From Haematobacter massiliensis (lineage in GTDB: Bacteria > Pseudomonadota > Alphaproteobacteria > Rhodobacterales > Rhodobacteraceae), in NCBI RefSeq assembly GCF_000740795.1, contig NZ_JGYG01000006.1:188501-252500 (forward strand): a stretch of 64,000 nt of DNA. Direction: 5' to 3'. Position numbers and translations under genes: made by a program. This document shows, piece after piece, positions 37,193 through 46,102 of the stretch; position 1 is the stretch's first letter; each line of letters begins with the position of its first letter. The notes beneath the pieces were generated by a model. It was not told the origin of the DNA, searched no databases, and saw only the letters and a list, made by a program, of their open reading frames with translations.

Positions 37193-37206
37193 CCTGTATT
37201 GACAGG
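37193..37206. promoter_or_regulatory. Inverted repeat in the M81 / IclR divergent region
   Basis: CCTGT-ATTG-ACAGG is a perfect 5-bp-arm palindrome that includes a consensus-like -35 element TTGACA (37199-37204, plus strand) pointing toward iclR. A second TTGACA occurs on the minus strand at 37251-37256 pointing toward the M81 gene. Position between the divergent genes makes it a candidate IclR binding site. Confidence 0.4.
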
Positions 37207-37283
37207 CGATACTTGTTTATTGAAATTCAGCTTACGCAGACGCCACGCGCTGTCAACCGGGTTTGTTACCATAGGGAAGCAGA

Positions 37284-38093
37284 ATGTTCCGTGATCTGAT
37301 CGGCGTGCCTAATTTCGATCCAGCAGAGGCGCAGAATGCGACGGACGATCCGCTTTTCGTACGGGCGGCAGCACGGGCGATCTCTGTCCTCACGGCATTC
37401 GAAGCGGCTCGCAAACCATTGACACTGGAAGAAATAGCCGTGCTTTCCAGCCTTGACCGGAGCGCGGCGCAGCGCATGGTCCACACCCTCATGTCCCTTG
37501 GCATGATCGTGCGCGACCGGGAGGGTCGGGGCTATCTTCCGGGCAAGCGCGTGCTGACCATGGCGCATTCGGCGCTCCGGCTGGACCCGGTTTGTCAGCG
37601 GGCGACACCGGTTCTTCTGGAGCTGCGCCGCCGCACGCGGGAGCGGGTGGACATGTCGTTCTGGGATGACACGCGGCTGATCTATGCCCTGCGGATGCCG
37701 TCGAAGCACGAGATTTTCACCGCGACCCTCACCGGAAATACCGTACCGGTGTACTGCACGGCCGGGGGGATCGCCATTCTCGCGCATCTGGGGGATGACG
37801 AAATCGCGGATATTGTCTCGCGATCCGACCTCATGCCATTTACCTCCGCCACCGTCACGACTCTTGCGGAGGTGATGACGGCGGTGACCGCGGCGCGGGC
37901 AAGGGGCCATGCGAGGATGGTCGGGCAGCTTCTCCGCCATGAGATCGCTCTTGGTGCGGCGGTGCTCGACGCGGCGCGGCGGCCGATCGGGGCCGTGCAT
38001 GTGGCGGGGACGCTGGAGGAATGGACCGAAGAGGCGTTCTCCAGCGAATTCGGCGGATTGCTGGAAACGGCGGTAACAACCATCCGCGGCTGA
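37284..38093 (+). CDS. IclR-family transcriptional regulator
   Basis: A 269-residue regulator: winged HTH (ARAISVLTAFEAARKPLTLEEIAVLSSLDRSAAQRMVHTLMSLGMIV) followed by the GAF-like effector domain (LLELRRRTRERVDMSFWDDTRLIYALRMPSKHEIF to GAAVLDAARRPIGAVHVAGT). Divergent orientation from the M81-ABC-amidase operon makes it the likely specific regulator of that operon. The ligand is probably a breakdown product of the imported substrate. Confidence 0.9.
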   Translation: MFRDLIGVPNFDPAEAQNATDDPLFVRAAARAISVLTAFEAARKPLTLEEIAVLSSLDRSAAQRMVHTLMSLGMIVRDREGRGYLPGKRVLTMAHSALRLDPVCQRATPVLLELRRRTRERVDMSFWDDTRLIYALRMPSKHEIFTATLTGNTVPVYCTAGGIAILAHLGDDEIADIVSRSDLMPFTSATVTTLAEVMTAVTAARARGHARMVGQLLRHEIALGAAVLDAARRPIGAVHVAGTLEEWTEEAFSSEFGGLLETAVTTIRG

Positions 38094-38304
38094 CATCCCT
38101 GCGCGACTGCCCCGGCTCGGGGCTGGAAAACCCGCGTGGAGGCTGCTACATATCCCTCATCCGTGCGGCGCGTCCGCCCGGAGTTCCAAACAGGTAAACC
38201 AGATGTCCAGCGACAGTAGTCGAAGACCCCTGCCGCAACGGCTTTCGGACCGGGCCTGAGGAAAGGCTCTGCCGATGGCCCGCGCGGCCATTGAGGAGAG
38301 AGCC

Positions 38305-38568
38305 ATGACCCACGCTATCCCCGCGCGGAACGGCATCATTGCCCGTTACCTTACCCGTTTCACGTCCCGCACGACCTCGCAGAGCCAACCGGAACTTTGC
38401 CAGGATGAGCATGTCCCGGTCTGGCGCGTCGATCCCGGGACCGGACGGATCGAATGCCGCTGGAGCGCGGAGCCTGCCGAGATCGACGACTGGACGTCTC
38501 GCCCGTGGATCGCCCGGGCCAGCCTGATCCGCGCGATGGGCCAGCAACGCCGGTTGCGCGGCCAATGA
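38305..38568 (+). CDS. Small conserved-looking protein of unknown function
   Basis: An 87-residue ORF starting ATG 38305 behind an excellent ribosome-binding site (GAGGAGAG, 38294-38301) and ending 7 bp before a strong hairpin terminator. The product is basic with Trp-rich middle (VPVWRVDPGTGRIECRW) and ends in SLIRAMGQQRRLRGQ. No domain is recognised. The RBS/terminator pair argues that it is a real single-gene unit. Confidence 0.6.
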   Translation: MTHAIPARNGIIARYLTRFTSRTTSQSQPELCQDEHVPVWRVDPGTGRIECRWSAEPAEIDDWTSRPWIARASLIRAMGQQRRLRGQ

Positions 38569-38575
38569 AGAACTG

Positions 38576-38601
38576 CCGGTCGCGTCTTTGGATGCGACCG
38601 G
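38576..38601 (+). terminator. Hairpin terminator after the small ORF
   Basis: CCGGTCGCGTC (38576-38586) pairs with GATGCGACCGG (38591-38601) over 11 bp with one G-T pair around a TTTG loop, then AACCCCTTT. The stem is strong but the T-run is short; termination may need Rho or be partial. Confidence 0.6.
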
Positions 38602-38702
38602 AACCCCTTTGGCGATCAGTGGCGCTGCTGCATCGCTTTTCCCTTCTTTTGCGGGCTTTCGGGAAATCCGGGCCGCTTGCGCTAGCTTGCTGTCAAATCT
38701 CC

Positions 38703-39539
38703 ATGAACGGTTACCGGATGACACCGCAGCAGAAAAGCAGACCCTCCGCCCCGCAACGCTCCCGCTCAAGGCTCACCCCACCCGTTTCGCTCGTCCTCGT
38801 CTCCCTTCTTCTCGCCGGATGCGGCGGGGGGGCGCGGCAGGCGTCGCAGCCAGTGCGTTACATCAGCGAGCAGACCGTCGCCATGTATGCCGCCCAGCCG
38901 GACGGGGACATGACGATCCCCGCGGTCAACCCCGCCTGGCTTTCTGACGACAAGGTGCGCCGGGAGGTGGACTACTGGTCGGATGAGAAACCGGGCACGA
39001 TCATCGTCGATCCATGGGCGCGATACGTCTACTTTATTCTCGGCGACAACCGCGCGATCCGCTACACCGCTGCGGTCGGCAAGGAAGGGCGCGGCTTCGC
39101 CGGCACCGCCTATGTTCCGATGAAACGCGAATGGCCGCGCTGGACGCCCACGGCCAACATGATCAAGCGCGAGCCGGAGGTTTATGAACCGCTCCGCGGC
39201 GGCATGGAGGGCGGGCTGGACAATCCGCTGGGCGCAAGGGCGCTCTATCTCTATCGCAACGGGCGCGACACGCTCTACCGTATCCATGGCACGCCCTATC
39301 CCTGGACGATCGGGACGGCCGACAGCTCTGGCTGCATCCGGCTCTTCAATCAGGACGCGCGCGACCTCTACGACCGGGTAGAGACGGGGGCCAAGGTCAT
39401 CGTGCTGCGCCGGGATCAGTTCGGGCTGGGGACCGTGCCGCCCGGCACTCCCCTGCCCGCACCCCCCGCCGACGACCTCTCCGTTGCGGCACCAGAAGCC
39501 ACCGCGGACACGGAAGCCGGAATCGAGGCGGGCATCTAG
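38703..39539 (+). CDS. L,D-transpeptidase (YkuD domain) lipoprotein
   Basis: About 278 residues. N-terminal lipoprotein signal (PPVSLVLVSLLLAGCGGG, lipobox LLAGC), a region with PGTIIVDPWARYVYFILGDNRAIRYTAAVGKEG that starts the YkuD beta fold, and the catalytic motif HGTPYPWTIGTADSSGCIRL with the nucleophilic cysteine. YkuD enzymes form 3-3 cross-links in peptidoglycan or attach lipoproteins to it, acting at the periplasmic face. ATG 38703 is used; ATG 38718 also fits. A Pro/Ala-rich tail closes the protein. Its stop overlaps the convergent thiX by 4 bp. Confidence 0.88.
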   Translation: MNGYRMTPQQKSRPSAPQRSRSRLTPPVSLVLVSLLLAGCGGGARQASQPVRYISEQTVAMYAAQPDGDMTIPAVNPAWLSDDKVRREVDYWSDEKPGTIIVDPWARYVYFILGDNRAIRYTAAVGKEGRGFAGTAYVPMKREWPRWTPTANMIKREPEVYEPLRGGMEGGLDNPLGARALYLYRNGRDTLYRIHGTPYPWTIGTADSSGCIRLFNQDARDLYDRVETGAKVIVLRRDQFGLGTVPPGTPLPAPPADDLSVAAPEATADTEAGIEAGI

Positions 39540-40267
39540 CGCTCCTGCCGCTCCAGAACGCGCCTTGCCGCCCAGCCGGTGGCAAGGTGCAACGCGACTG
39601 CGATGACGGCGATCAGCAGAACCGCCGCGAACATCAGGTCCGTGCGCGCCCGGCCATTTGCCAGCAGCATAAGATAGCCCAGTCCCCGTGAGGCGCCTAC
39701 CCATTCGCCGATCACTGCACCGATCGGGGCATAGACCGCGGCGATCTTCAAACCCGAAAGCAGGCCGGGAAGGGCGGCGGGTATCTGGACGCAGCGCATC
39801 CTTGTCCAGCGGCGGGCCTGCATTACGCCTGCCAGACGCAGAAGGGGCGGCGGCGTGCGCAGGAGCGCATCCAGAAAGCTTGCCGTCACAGGGAAGTAGA
39901 CCACGATCAGCGCCACCGCGATCTTGGATTGCATGCCGTAGCCGAACCAGAGCGTGAAAATGGGCGCGAGGGCAAAGACCGGTATCGCCTGGCTCAGCAC
40001 CAGCATCGGCTCCGTGATCCTTCTGAGCGGGGGTGACAGCGCCAGTCCCACTGCCGTTGCCGCACCGAGCACCGCACCGAGCACCAGCGCCACCACGATC
40101 TCCCCGAGCGTGACAAGGGCGTGGCTGGTCAGCAACGCGGCATTGTCCCTTACCGCTGCCGCAACACGAAGGGGTGAAGGGAGGATATAGGGCGGAAGAC
40201 CCGTAATACTGACCACCCCCTGCCATAGCAGCAGGATCGCGGCGACAGGTGCGAGCCAGCGGATCAT
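39536..40267 (-). CDS. thiX: ABC transporter permease for thiamin pyrimidine precursor (ThiX-like)
   Basis: A 243-residue BPD-type permease of the SsuC/TauC/ThiX class with six hydrophobic segments and EAA region FLDALLRTPPPLLRLAGVMQARRWTRMRCVQIPAALPGLLSGLKIA. It is the last gene of the thiamin operon, coupled to thiZ by a 4-bp overlap. Its role as importer of a hydroxymethylpyrimidine or formylaminopyrimidine precursor is inferred from thiY/thiZ/tenA context. Confidence 0.85.
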   Translation of the reverse strand: MIRWLAPVAAILLLWQGVVSITGLPPYILPSPLRVAAAVRDNAALLTSHALVTLGEIVVALVLGAVLGAATAVGLALSPPLRRITEPMLVLSQAIPVFALAPIFTLWFGYGMQSKIAVALIVVYFPVTASFLDALLRTPPPLLRLAGVMQARRWTRMRCVQIPAALPGLLSGLKIAAVYAPIGAVIGEWVGASRGLGYLMLLANGRARTDLMFAAVLLIAVIAVALHLATGWAARRVLERQER

Positions 40268-40983
40268 GCGGTCTCCATCAGCCTCCGGGTCAACTCCCCC
40301 GTGGTCGCCAAGGTCCGGGGACAGTCAGGCGGCCGGGGGATCGCCCCTTCCGGCGGGGACAGCGTGCACAACCCATTAGCGGTGAGAAGCAACAGATGTT
40401 CGCCCAGCCGAGCGGCCTCCGCAGGATCATGGGTGACATGCAGGACGGTCCTGCCCTTCAACGCGCCTGCTGCCAGAGACTGCATGCGCGCCCGATTGCC
40501 CACGTCCAGCGCCGAAAACGGCTCGTCGAGCAGGATCACCGGCCGATCCTCATAGAGCGTGCGGGCCAGAGCCGCCCTCTGCCGCTGCCCGCCGGAGAGC
40601 GCCTGGGGTTTGCGCTCAACCTCCGCCTCCAGCCCGACGGCATGAAGCAGCCTCCGCGCGCGCTCTGGCTCCGCGCGCTCCCGCCGAAGCCGCGCGCCAA
40701 GCATCACGTTGTCGAGCAGGCTGAGCCATGGGGCGAGCATGTCTGCCTGTGCCATGAGCGCCACGCGACCGGCGAGGCTCCTGCCGTCCTCCGCCCTTGC
40801 CTCCCCCTGAAGCCGCAGACCGGGATCGAGGCCGGAAAAGCAGTGCAGCACGGTGGACTTCCCCACCCCTGATGGCCCGAGCAGGCAGGTCCAGGCCCCG
40901 CCCGGCACCGTCAGGTCAATCGGCCGAAGCAGCATGGTAGGGCCGGAACGGACGCTGCCTTTAAGCCGCAGGCCTGGCGTCAT
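40264..40983 (-). CDS. thiZ: ABC transporter ATP-binding protein for thiamin precursor (ThiZ-like)
   Basis: 239 residues with Walker A GPSGVGKST, signature [15 protein letters not shown], Walker B VILLDEPFSALD and switch VLHVTHDPAEAARLGEHL. It belongs to the nitrate/sulfonate/taurine ABC class. It overlaps both neighbours by 4 bp (ATGA), so synthesis is coupled to tenA and thiX. Confidence 0.87.
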   Translation of the reverse strand: MTPGLRLKGSVRSGPTMLLRPIDLTVPGGAWTCLLGPSGVGKSTVLHCFSGLDPGLRLQGEARAEDGRSLAGRVALMAQADMLAPWLSLLDNVMLGARLRRERAEPERARRLLHAVGLEAEVERKPQALSGGQRQRAALARTLYEDRPVILLDEPFSALDVGNRARMQSLAAGALKGRTVLHVTHDPAEAARLGEHLLLLTANGLCTLSPPEGAIPRPPDCPRTLATTGELTRRLMETA

Positions 40984-41675
40984 GCCACCGGCGGCGCGGC
41001 GAGATCGCCCATCGCCAGCCCCATGTCCCAGAACCGCGTCTCCAGTTCCGTCGCGATGCGGAACCGCGAGGTGAGAGAGGGCCAGCGCGGACTATCCTCC
41101 GCCGGGCCGATCCGCCGGGTTGCCGCGCTGTCCATCAGGCGACCAACCTCCTGGCAAAGCGCCTGATAATCATCGCCGCCATAGGTTTCGATCCACTCCG
41201 CATAGGGGCCGCCCGCGCCGCTCGAACGGAGCCGGAGGCCGATCTCTCCATAGCCCATGACGCAGGGCGCCAGCGCGACCAGCAGGTCGAGGAAATCCCC
41301 CGCATATCCCGCGTCCATGACGAAGCGCGTATAGGCGAGCGTTTCCAGCCGCTCCTCTGCACGCTCCAATGCGTCCTCGCCGATCCCCGCGCGGGCACAG
41401 AGCTGAACATGCAGGGCCATCTCGCCATTCAGCAGCGCGTTTACAGCAGCCGCCGCGTAGCGCATCTCCTCCAGCGTTTCGGCCTTGGTAACCGCCAGCG
41501 CCCATGCACGCGAGAAGTGGCGGAGAAACAGGTAATCCTGGACCAGATAGCCCAGAAAGGACTCTCGCGGCAGGCTGCCGTCCCCGAGCGAAGTGACGAA
41601 GGGGTGGCCGACATAAGCCGACCAGGCAGAGCCGCTCGCGTTACGAAGTTGCGTGAACAAAAGGCCGTAAGTCAT
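40980..41675 (-). CDS. tenA: TenA family aminopyrimidine aminohydrolase (thiaminase II)
   Basis: A 231-residue all-helical TenA protein. Typical N-terminus (SAWSAYVGHPFVTSLGDGSLPRESFLGYLVQDYLFLRHFSRAWALAVTKAETLEEMRY), the catalytic-cysteine stretch LVALAPCVMGYGEIG, and C-terminal YGGDDYQALCQEVGRLMD. TenA hydrolyses aminomethyl-pyrimidines released from degraded thiamin so that the pyrimidine can be reused. Sitting between thiY and thiZ, it processes what the ABC system imports. Confidence 0.9.
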   Translation of the reverse strand: MTYGLLFTQLRNASGSAWSAYVGHPFVTSLGDGSLPRESFLGYLVQDYLFLRHFSRAWALAVTKAETLEEMRYAAAAVNALLNGEMALHVQLCARAGIGEDALERAEERLETLAYTRFVMDAGYAGDFLDLLVALAPCVMGYGEIGLRLRSSGAGGPYAEWIETYGGDDYQALCQEVGRLMDSAATRRIGPAEDSPRWPSLTSRFRIATELETRFWDMGLAMGDLAAPPVA

Positions 41676-42604
41676 TGGGAATAGCCGAGGTCAACCGCCA
41701 GATCACTCACGCTCGCCTTGCCGTCCGACAGGCCCGAAGCGGCGAGAAAGGCCTCGAAACGGGCGTATCTACCATAGTCCAGAGCGGCGGGGCTGTGGGC
41801 AAAGCGGGGCAATGTGTCTCGCCACGCCATACGGTTCAGATCATCATTCAACTCCGGGGCGTAAGAGGCGAATATTTCCCAGCTTTCCTGCGGATGATTG
41901 ACGATGTACTGCACCGCTTCCTCGGTGGCTGCGAGAAAGCGCGTGATCTTTTCGGCATCCGCCTCCGGCCTCGCAACATAGATCAGTTCATCATAGGCGG
42001 GGACGCCATGCTCCTCCGGGTAGAAGCAGCGCCCCTCCACGCCATTGAGCGTCATCTGATTGAGCTCGAAGTTGCGGAACGCGCCGACAACCGCGTCCAC
42101 CTGCCCCGACAGCAGCGCAGGAGACAGCGACCAGTTCACATTAACCAGCTCGACATCGGCGCGCGTCATCCCGACGGTGCCGAGCATCGCCGCCAGCATC
42201 GCCTCCTCCACCCCCGCGATGGAGAAGCCAACCTTGCGCCCCTTCAGGTCAGACAGGTCCTGGACCGGGCCGTCAGCCCGCACCAGCAGGCAGTTGAGCG
42301 GCGTGGCGATCAGCGTTCCCACCCGGCGCAGCGGCATACCCTCCGCCACCTGCAGATGAAGCTGCGGCTGATAGGAGATGGCGATATCCGCGCGTCCCGC
42401 TGCCGCCATCTTTGGCGGATCGGCCGGGTCCGCTGGCGCCACAATCTCCACGTCCAGATCGCGGTCGGCGAAGTAGCCCTTTTTCGCCGCGACGATGAGC
42501 GGCCCGTGATCGGGGTTCACGAACCAGTCGAGCATCACGGTGAGCCGGTCTGCCGCCAGCGCGGGCTGAGCGGCAAGACAGGCGGCGAGGATGAGGTATT
42601 TCAT
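41672..42604 (-). CDS. thiY: Periplasmic thiamin-precursor binding protein (ThiY, NMT1/THI5-like)
   Basis: 310 residues with a Sec signal peptide (MKYLILAACLAAQPALA) and the NMT1/THI5 fold: RLTVMLDWFVNPDHGPLIVAAKKGYFADRDLDVEIV, LKGRKVGFSIAGVEEAML and a C-terminal YSQ. ThiY binds N-formyl-aminomethyl-pyrimidine or a related salvage compound. It overlaps thiF and tenA by 4 bp each. Confidence 0.87.
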   Translation of the reverse strand: MKYLILAACLAAQPALAADRLTVMLDWFVNPDHGPLIVAAKKGYFADRDLDVEIVAPADPADPPKMAAAGRADIAISYQPQLHLQVAEGMPLRRVGTLIATPLNCLLVRADGPVQDLSDLKGRKVGFSIAGVEEAMLAAMLGTVGMTRADVELVNVNWSLSPALLSGQVDAVVGAFRNFELNQMTLNGVEGRCFYPEEHGVPAYDELIYVARPEADAEKITRFLAATEEAVQYIVNHPQESWEIFASYAPELNDDLNRMAWRDTLPRFAHSPAALDYGRYARFEAFLAASGLSDGKASVSDLAVDLGYSQ

Positions 42605-43578
42605 GGTTGCTCCTTATGATCGCCCAGGGCGACAAGCACGATCTCACCTGGCCAAAGCGTTGCGAGCCTTTCCGCCGCAGACCATGCCCTTTGGCCCGAA
42701 CGGCAGCAGAGCACGGCGCGCTGTCCTGCTTCCGGCAGAGGCGCACCGTCAACGAAGTCAGCGACCGTCAGGCGTCTTGCATCGGAGCGAACGATCTCGC
42801 CCTCATGCTCCGCACGAAGATCAACGGTGAAATCATTGTTTCTTATTTCAGATAGGTGAATAAATCCCGGCCCGGATACTTCCTCTGCTCTGAGAAAGGA
42901 GAACCCGCCGAACCGTTGTGCAAGCCCGTCATAGCTTACGATGCGCCCGCGGGGCGTGGGTTCCAGCCCGGCGAGCAGCGTCAGCGCCATTTGTGCCTGC
43001 ACCGCTCCCACCACGCCGACCACCGGCCCGAGAACCCCATCCTCTGCGCAGGAACCCAAGCGGGGCGGCAGCTCCGGGAAGACCGCGCGCAGGCTGGGAG
43101 CCCCGTCGCAGAACGTGCCGGCATAGCCCTCCGTCCCGATTACGGAGGCGCTGACGAGGGCCAGGCCCGCGCGAAGGCAGGTGTCCGACAGGATGTAGGA
43201 GACGGCGAAGCTGTCTGCGCAATCCAGCACCACATCCGCACCGGCCACCAGGACATCGACATTGCCCGGATGCAGCGCCGCGACGACCGGTTCCGCCACC
43301 GTCTCCGGGTTGAGATCGCCAAGGGTGCGGGCCGCAGCCTCCGCCTTCGGATGTCCGATATCGGCATGGCGGAACAGGGTCTGGCGGTGAAGGTTACTCT
43401 CCTCCACCCGGTCGGGATCGACGATGCGGAGTCGCCCGACCCCTGCCCCGGCGAGATATTGCAGCACCGGTGCCGCCAACCCGCCTGCCCCCACGACGAG
43501 TGCCGTGGCCCGGCCCAGCCGCTCCTGTGCCGCCGCGCCAAAGCCCGGCACGGCGATCTGGCGGGCATAGCGGCTCAT
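42601..43578 (-). CDS. thiF: ThiF adenylyltransferase with C-terminal rhodanese-like domain
   Basis: About 325 residues from [14 protein letters not shown]. The E1-like domain has the nucleotide loop VVGAGGLAAPVLQYLAGAGVGRLRIVDPD and RVEESNLHRQTLF, DVVLDCADSF, and CAEDGVLGPVVGVVGAVQA, as in MoeB/ThiF. It is followed by a rhodanese-like domain with VDLRAEHEGE and active-site loop CCRSGQRAW. ThiF adenylates the ThiS C-terminus; the fused rhodanese could supply the sulfur. The paired CxxC zinc motifs of E. coli ThiF/MoeB are not apparent. Start ATG 43578 overlaps the thiE stop. Confidence 0.88.
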   Translation of the reverse strand: MSRYARQIAVPGFGAAAQERLGRATALVVGAGGLAAPVLQYLAGAGVGRLRIVDPDRVEESNLHRQTLFRHADIGHPKAEAAARTLGDLNPETVAEPVVAALHPGNVDVLVAGADVVLDCADSFAVSYILSDTCLRAGLALVSASVIGTEGYAGTFCDGAPSLRAVFPELPPRLGSCAEDGVLGPVVGVVGAVQAQMALTLLAGLEPTPRGRIVSYDGLAQRFGGFSFLRAEEVSGPGFIHLSEIRNNDFTVDLRAEHEGEIVRSDARRLTVADFVDGAPLPEAGQRAVLCCRSGQRAWSAAERLATLWPGEIVLVALGDHKEQP

Positions 43579-44171
43579 CGGGTCGCCTCCATCCATGCCC
43601 GGATCCGCGCCTCCGGCTCCGGGTTCAGGGTGATGTCCGTCACGACGGAGACAACATCCGCCCCCGCGTCAAGGGCCAGCGGCGCGCGATCCACCGACAG
43701 CCCGCCGATGGCGACGAGCGGGATCTGCCCGATCCGCGCCTTCCACTCGCGCACCCTGTCCAGCCCCTGCTCATGCCATTTCATCTTCTTGAGGATGGTC
43801 GGCCACACCGGCCCCAACGCCACGTAATCCGGCGCATGGGAAAGCGCGCGATCCAGTTCCGCCTCATCATGGGTGGAAAGACCGAGCCGGAGCCCCGCCC
43901 GCCGGATCGCGGCAAGATCGGCCGTGTCGAGGTCTTCCTGCCCGAGATGCAGCCAGTCGCAGCCCGCGTCGATCGCCAGTTGCCAGTGATCGTTGACCAC
44001 CAGCACCGCCCCGGCAGCGCGGCAAAGCGCCTGCGCCTCCACGATCATGGCGCGCGTCTCCGCCTCCGTCCGGTCCTTCACCCGGAGCTGGACGAGTTGC
44101 ACCCCGAGCGGCAGTGCAAGCCGGAGCCAGTCGGGATGGTCGAAGATCGGATAGAACCTGTCGAGCTTCAT
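43575..44171 (-). CDS. thiE: Thiamine-phosphate synthase ThiE
   Basis: A 198-residue TIM-barrel: [13 protein letters not shown] (pyrophosphate contacts), [43 protein letters not shown] and [31 protein letters not shown]. It couples hydroxymethylpyrimidine diphosphate and thiazole phosphate into thiamine phosphate. The phosphate-binding loop reads [10 protein letters not shown] instead of the usual GPIFPTxTK, a variant also annotated as thiE-like in other alphaproteobacteria; function is likely but this loop deserves note. Overlaps thiG and thiF by 4 bp. Confidence 0.87.
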   Translation of the reverse strand: MKLDRFYPIFDHPDWLRLALPLGVQLVQLRVKDRTEAETRAMIVEAQALCRAAGAVLVVNDHWQLAIDAGCDWLHLGQEDLDTADLAAIRRAGLRLGLSTHDEAELDRALSHAPDYVALGPVWPTILKKMKWHEQGLDRVREWKARIGQIPLVAIGGLSVDRAPLALDAGADVVSVVTDITLNPEPEARIRAWMEATR

Positions 44172-44938
44172 GCCAGCACCGCCATCCCGATCACGGGCGT
44201 GGAGGGGGCGGCCATGTCGCGAGGCTCCATCGGATCGGCCTCGAACGCCAGCCGACCGGCTTCCAGCGCGCGGGCAAACCCCTCCGCCATGGCAGCCGGA
44301 TCACCGGCCTTTGCGACGGCGGTGTTCAACAGCACGGCGTCAAACCCCATCTCCATCGCCTGCGCCGCATGGCTGGGCAGGCCGAGACCCGCGTCGATCA
44401 CCATGGGCACGTCGGTGAACTGCGCCCGCAAGGTGCGCAGCCCATAGGGGTTGGAGAGGCCACGCCCCGTGCCGATGGGCGCGCCCCAGGGCATCAGCAC
44501 CTCGCAGCCCGCGTCCAGCAAACGTCCCGCCAACACGCCGTCCTCCGTCGTGTAGGGGAACACCTTAAAGCCCTCGTCGGTGAGGATGCGCGCGGCCTCC
44601 ACCAATCCGAACGGGTCCGGTTGCAGCGTGTCGGGATGTCCGATCACCTCCAGCTTGATCCAATCGGTATCAAAGACCTCCCGTGCCATATGGGCAGTGG
44701 TGACAGCCTCCTTGACGGAATGACACCCGGCGGTATTGGGCAGGAGCGGCAGGCCCAGATCGCGGATCAGCCCCCAGAACGCGCCCCCCTCGCCGCCCGC
44801 GCCCTCCCGCCGGAGGGAGACGGTCGCAATTCCGGCGCCGGAGCGGCGGAACGCCTCGGCCAGAAGCGAGGGAGAAGGATATTGCGCCGTGCCCAGCATA
44901 AGCCGCGAGACGACCTCGGTGTCGTAGAAGACCGGCAT
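44168..44938 (-). CDS. thiG: Thiazole synthase ThiG
   Basis: 256 residues from [26 protein letters not shown]. Core features: [22 protein letters not shown], Schiff-base lysine in [29 protein letters not shown], and [29 protein letters not shown]. It joins deoxyxylulose phosphate, ThiS thiocarboxylate and dehydroglycine into the thiazole. A longer upstream frame runs through thiS and is rejected. Confidence 0.93.
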   Translation of the reverse strand: MPVFYDTEVVSRLMLGTAQYPSPSLLAEAFRRSGAGIATVSLRREGAGGEGGAFWGLIRDLGLPLLPNTAGCHSVKEAVTTAHMAREVFDTDWIKLEVIGHPDTLQPDPFGLVEAARILTDEGFKVFPYTTEDGVLAGRLLDAGCEVLMPWGAPIGTGRGLSNPYGLRTLRAQFTDVPMVIDAGLGLPSHAAQAMEMGFDAVLLNTAVAKAGDPAAMAEGFARALEAGRLAFEADPMEPRDMAAPSTPVIGMAVLA

Positions 44939-44939
44939 G

Positions 44940-45137
44940 TCAACCCCCCTGCCGGGGGGCGAGAACCTCCACCCGGTCTCCGTCTCGCAGCGCATGATCC
45001 GCCCGCCGCGTCGCGGGAACGAAAGTTTCGTTGACCGCCGTAGCAACCCGCGCGCTGCCGTAGCCCAGTTCGTCGAGCGCGGCCGAAAGTGTCGTGCCAT
45101 CCACCTCCGCCGCCGCGCCGTTCAGCGTGATCCTCAT
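44940..45137 (-). CDS. thiS: Sulfur carrier protein ThiS
   Basis: A 65-residue ubiquitin-like protein ([26 protein letters not shown]...) ending in APRQGG. The C-terminal Gly-Gly is adenylated by ThiF and converted to the thiocarboxylate used by ThiG. Start ATG 45137 overlaps thiO as ATGA; thiG follows after 1 bp. Confidence 0.93.
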   Translation of the reverse strand: MRITLNGAAAEVDGTTLSAALDELGYGSARVATAVNETFVPATRRADHALRDGDRVEVLAPRQGG

Positions 45138-46102
45138 GCTGTCTCCTCCTTGTGTCGGGCCGTTGTCAGCAGATCCGCCGCGGCGATGGCCATGGCGGGC
45201 GACAACAGAAAGCCGTGCCGGAACAACCCGTTGACGTGAATGCACCCTGCCCGCCGAAAGACGCGCGGCATGTTGTCGGCAAAGGCGGGGCGGGCGTCGG
45301 CACCGATTTCAATGACCTCCGCTTCTGCAAAGGCCGGGTGAAGCGCATAGGCCGCGTTCAGCAGTTCCACGACCGAGCGGAGCGTTGCCGGGCCACGCGC
45401 ACCCGTCTCGATCTGGGTCGCGCCCAACATGTAGACGCCCTCGCCCCGCGGCACGATGTAGAGCGGATGGCGCGGGTGCAGCAGCCTGACCGGCCGGCGG
45501 ATCTCCAGGCCGGGGGCGCGGAGGATCACCATTTCCCCCCGCACGCCACGCAGCTCCGGCAGACAATCGCGCGCGGCAAGACCCCGGCAGTCGATCACCT
45601 CTCCCTCCGGCTCCCCGCTGTCCGCGAACTCCACCCCCCGCCCGACGAGATTGCACATGAGCTTGGCCAGCGCCGCACGGGGGGCGAGATGCGCCTCCGC
45701 GGCGAAATGCAGCGCGCGGTCGAACCGTTCGGCGAGATCCGGCTCCAGCGCTGCGATCCCCTCCCGGTCGAGCGTGTGATGCCCCTCCGTCCGGCGGGCG
45801 AAACGGAGAAGCTCCGACCTGTCCCGACCCGGGGCGAGGACCAGCGTCCCCTCCCGCACCACTTCCACACCTGCCGCCTGCCACCACTCCGCCGCCTGGG
45901 CACCAAGACGGACCACGGCGGGATCGGCGCTCTCCCCCTCGCAGAACGGGGCCAGCATACCGCCCGCCCACCAGGAACAGGCCTGAGGACCGGGTGCCCC
46001 GGCAGGGTCAATGATCCGCACCCGCATACCGCGCATCATCAGCTCCTGCGCGACGGTAAGCCCTGCAACGCCCGCGCCGAGGATGGTGACGACATCCGTC
46101 AT
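45134..46102 (-). CDS. thiO: Glycine oxidase ThiO
   Basis: 322 residues starting MTDVVTILGAGVAGLTVAQELMMRG (FAD-binding GxGxxG). DAO-fold features SWWAGGMLAPFCEGE, HFAAEAHLAPRAALAKLM and NGLFRHGFLLSPAMA follow. It oxidises glycine to dehydroglycine for ThiG and produces hydrogen peroxide, so this organism uses the aerobic (ThiO) rather than the radical-SAM (ThiH) route. ATG 46102 overlaps the thiD stop by 4 bp; the frame continues upstream only as antisense-like sequence inside thiD. Confidence 0.9.
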   Translation of the reverse strand: MTDVVTILGAGVAGLTVAQELMMRGMRVRIIDPAGAPGPQACSWWAGGMLAPFCEGESADPAVVRLGAQAAEWWQAAGVEVVREGTLVLAPGRDRSELLRFARRTEGHHTLDREGIAALEPDLAERFDRALHFAAEAHLAPRAALAKLMCNLVGRGVEFADSGEPEGEVIDCRGLAARDCLPELRGVRGEMVILRAPGLEIRRPVRLLHPRHPLYIVPRGEGVYMLGATQIETGARGPATLRSVVELLNAAYALHPAFAEAEVIEIGADARPAFADNMPRVFRRAGCIHVNGLFRHGFLLSPAMAIAAADLLTTARHKEETA

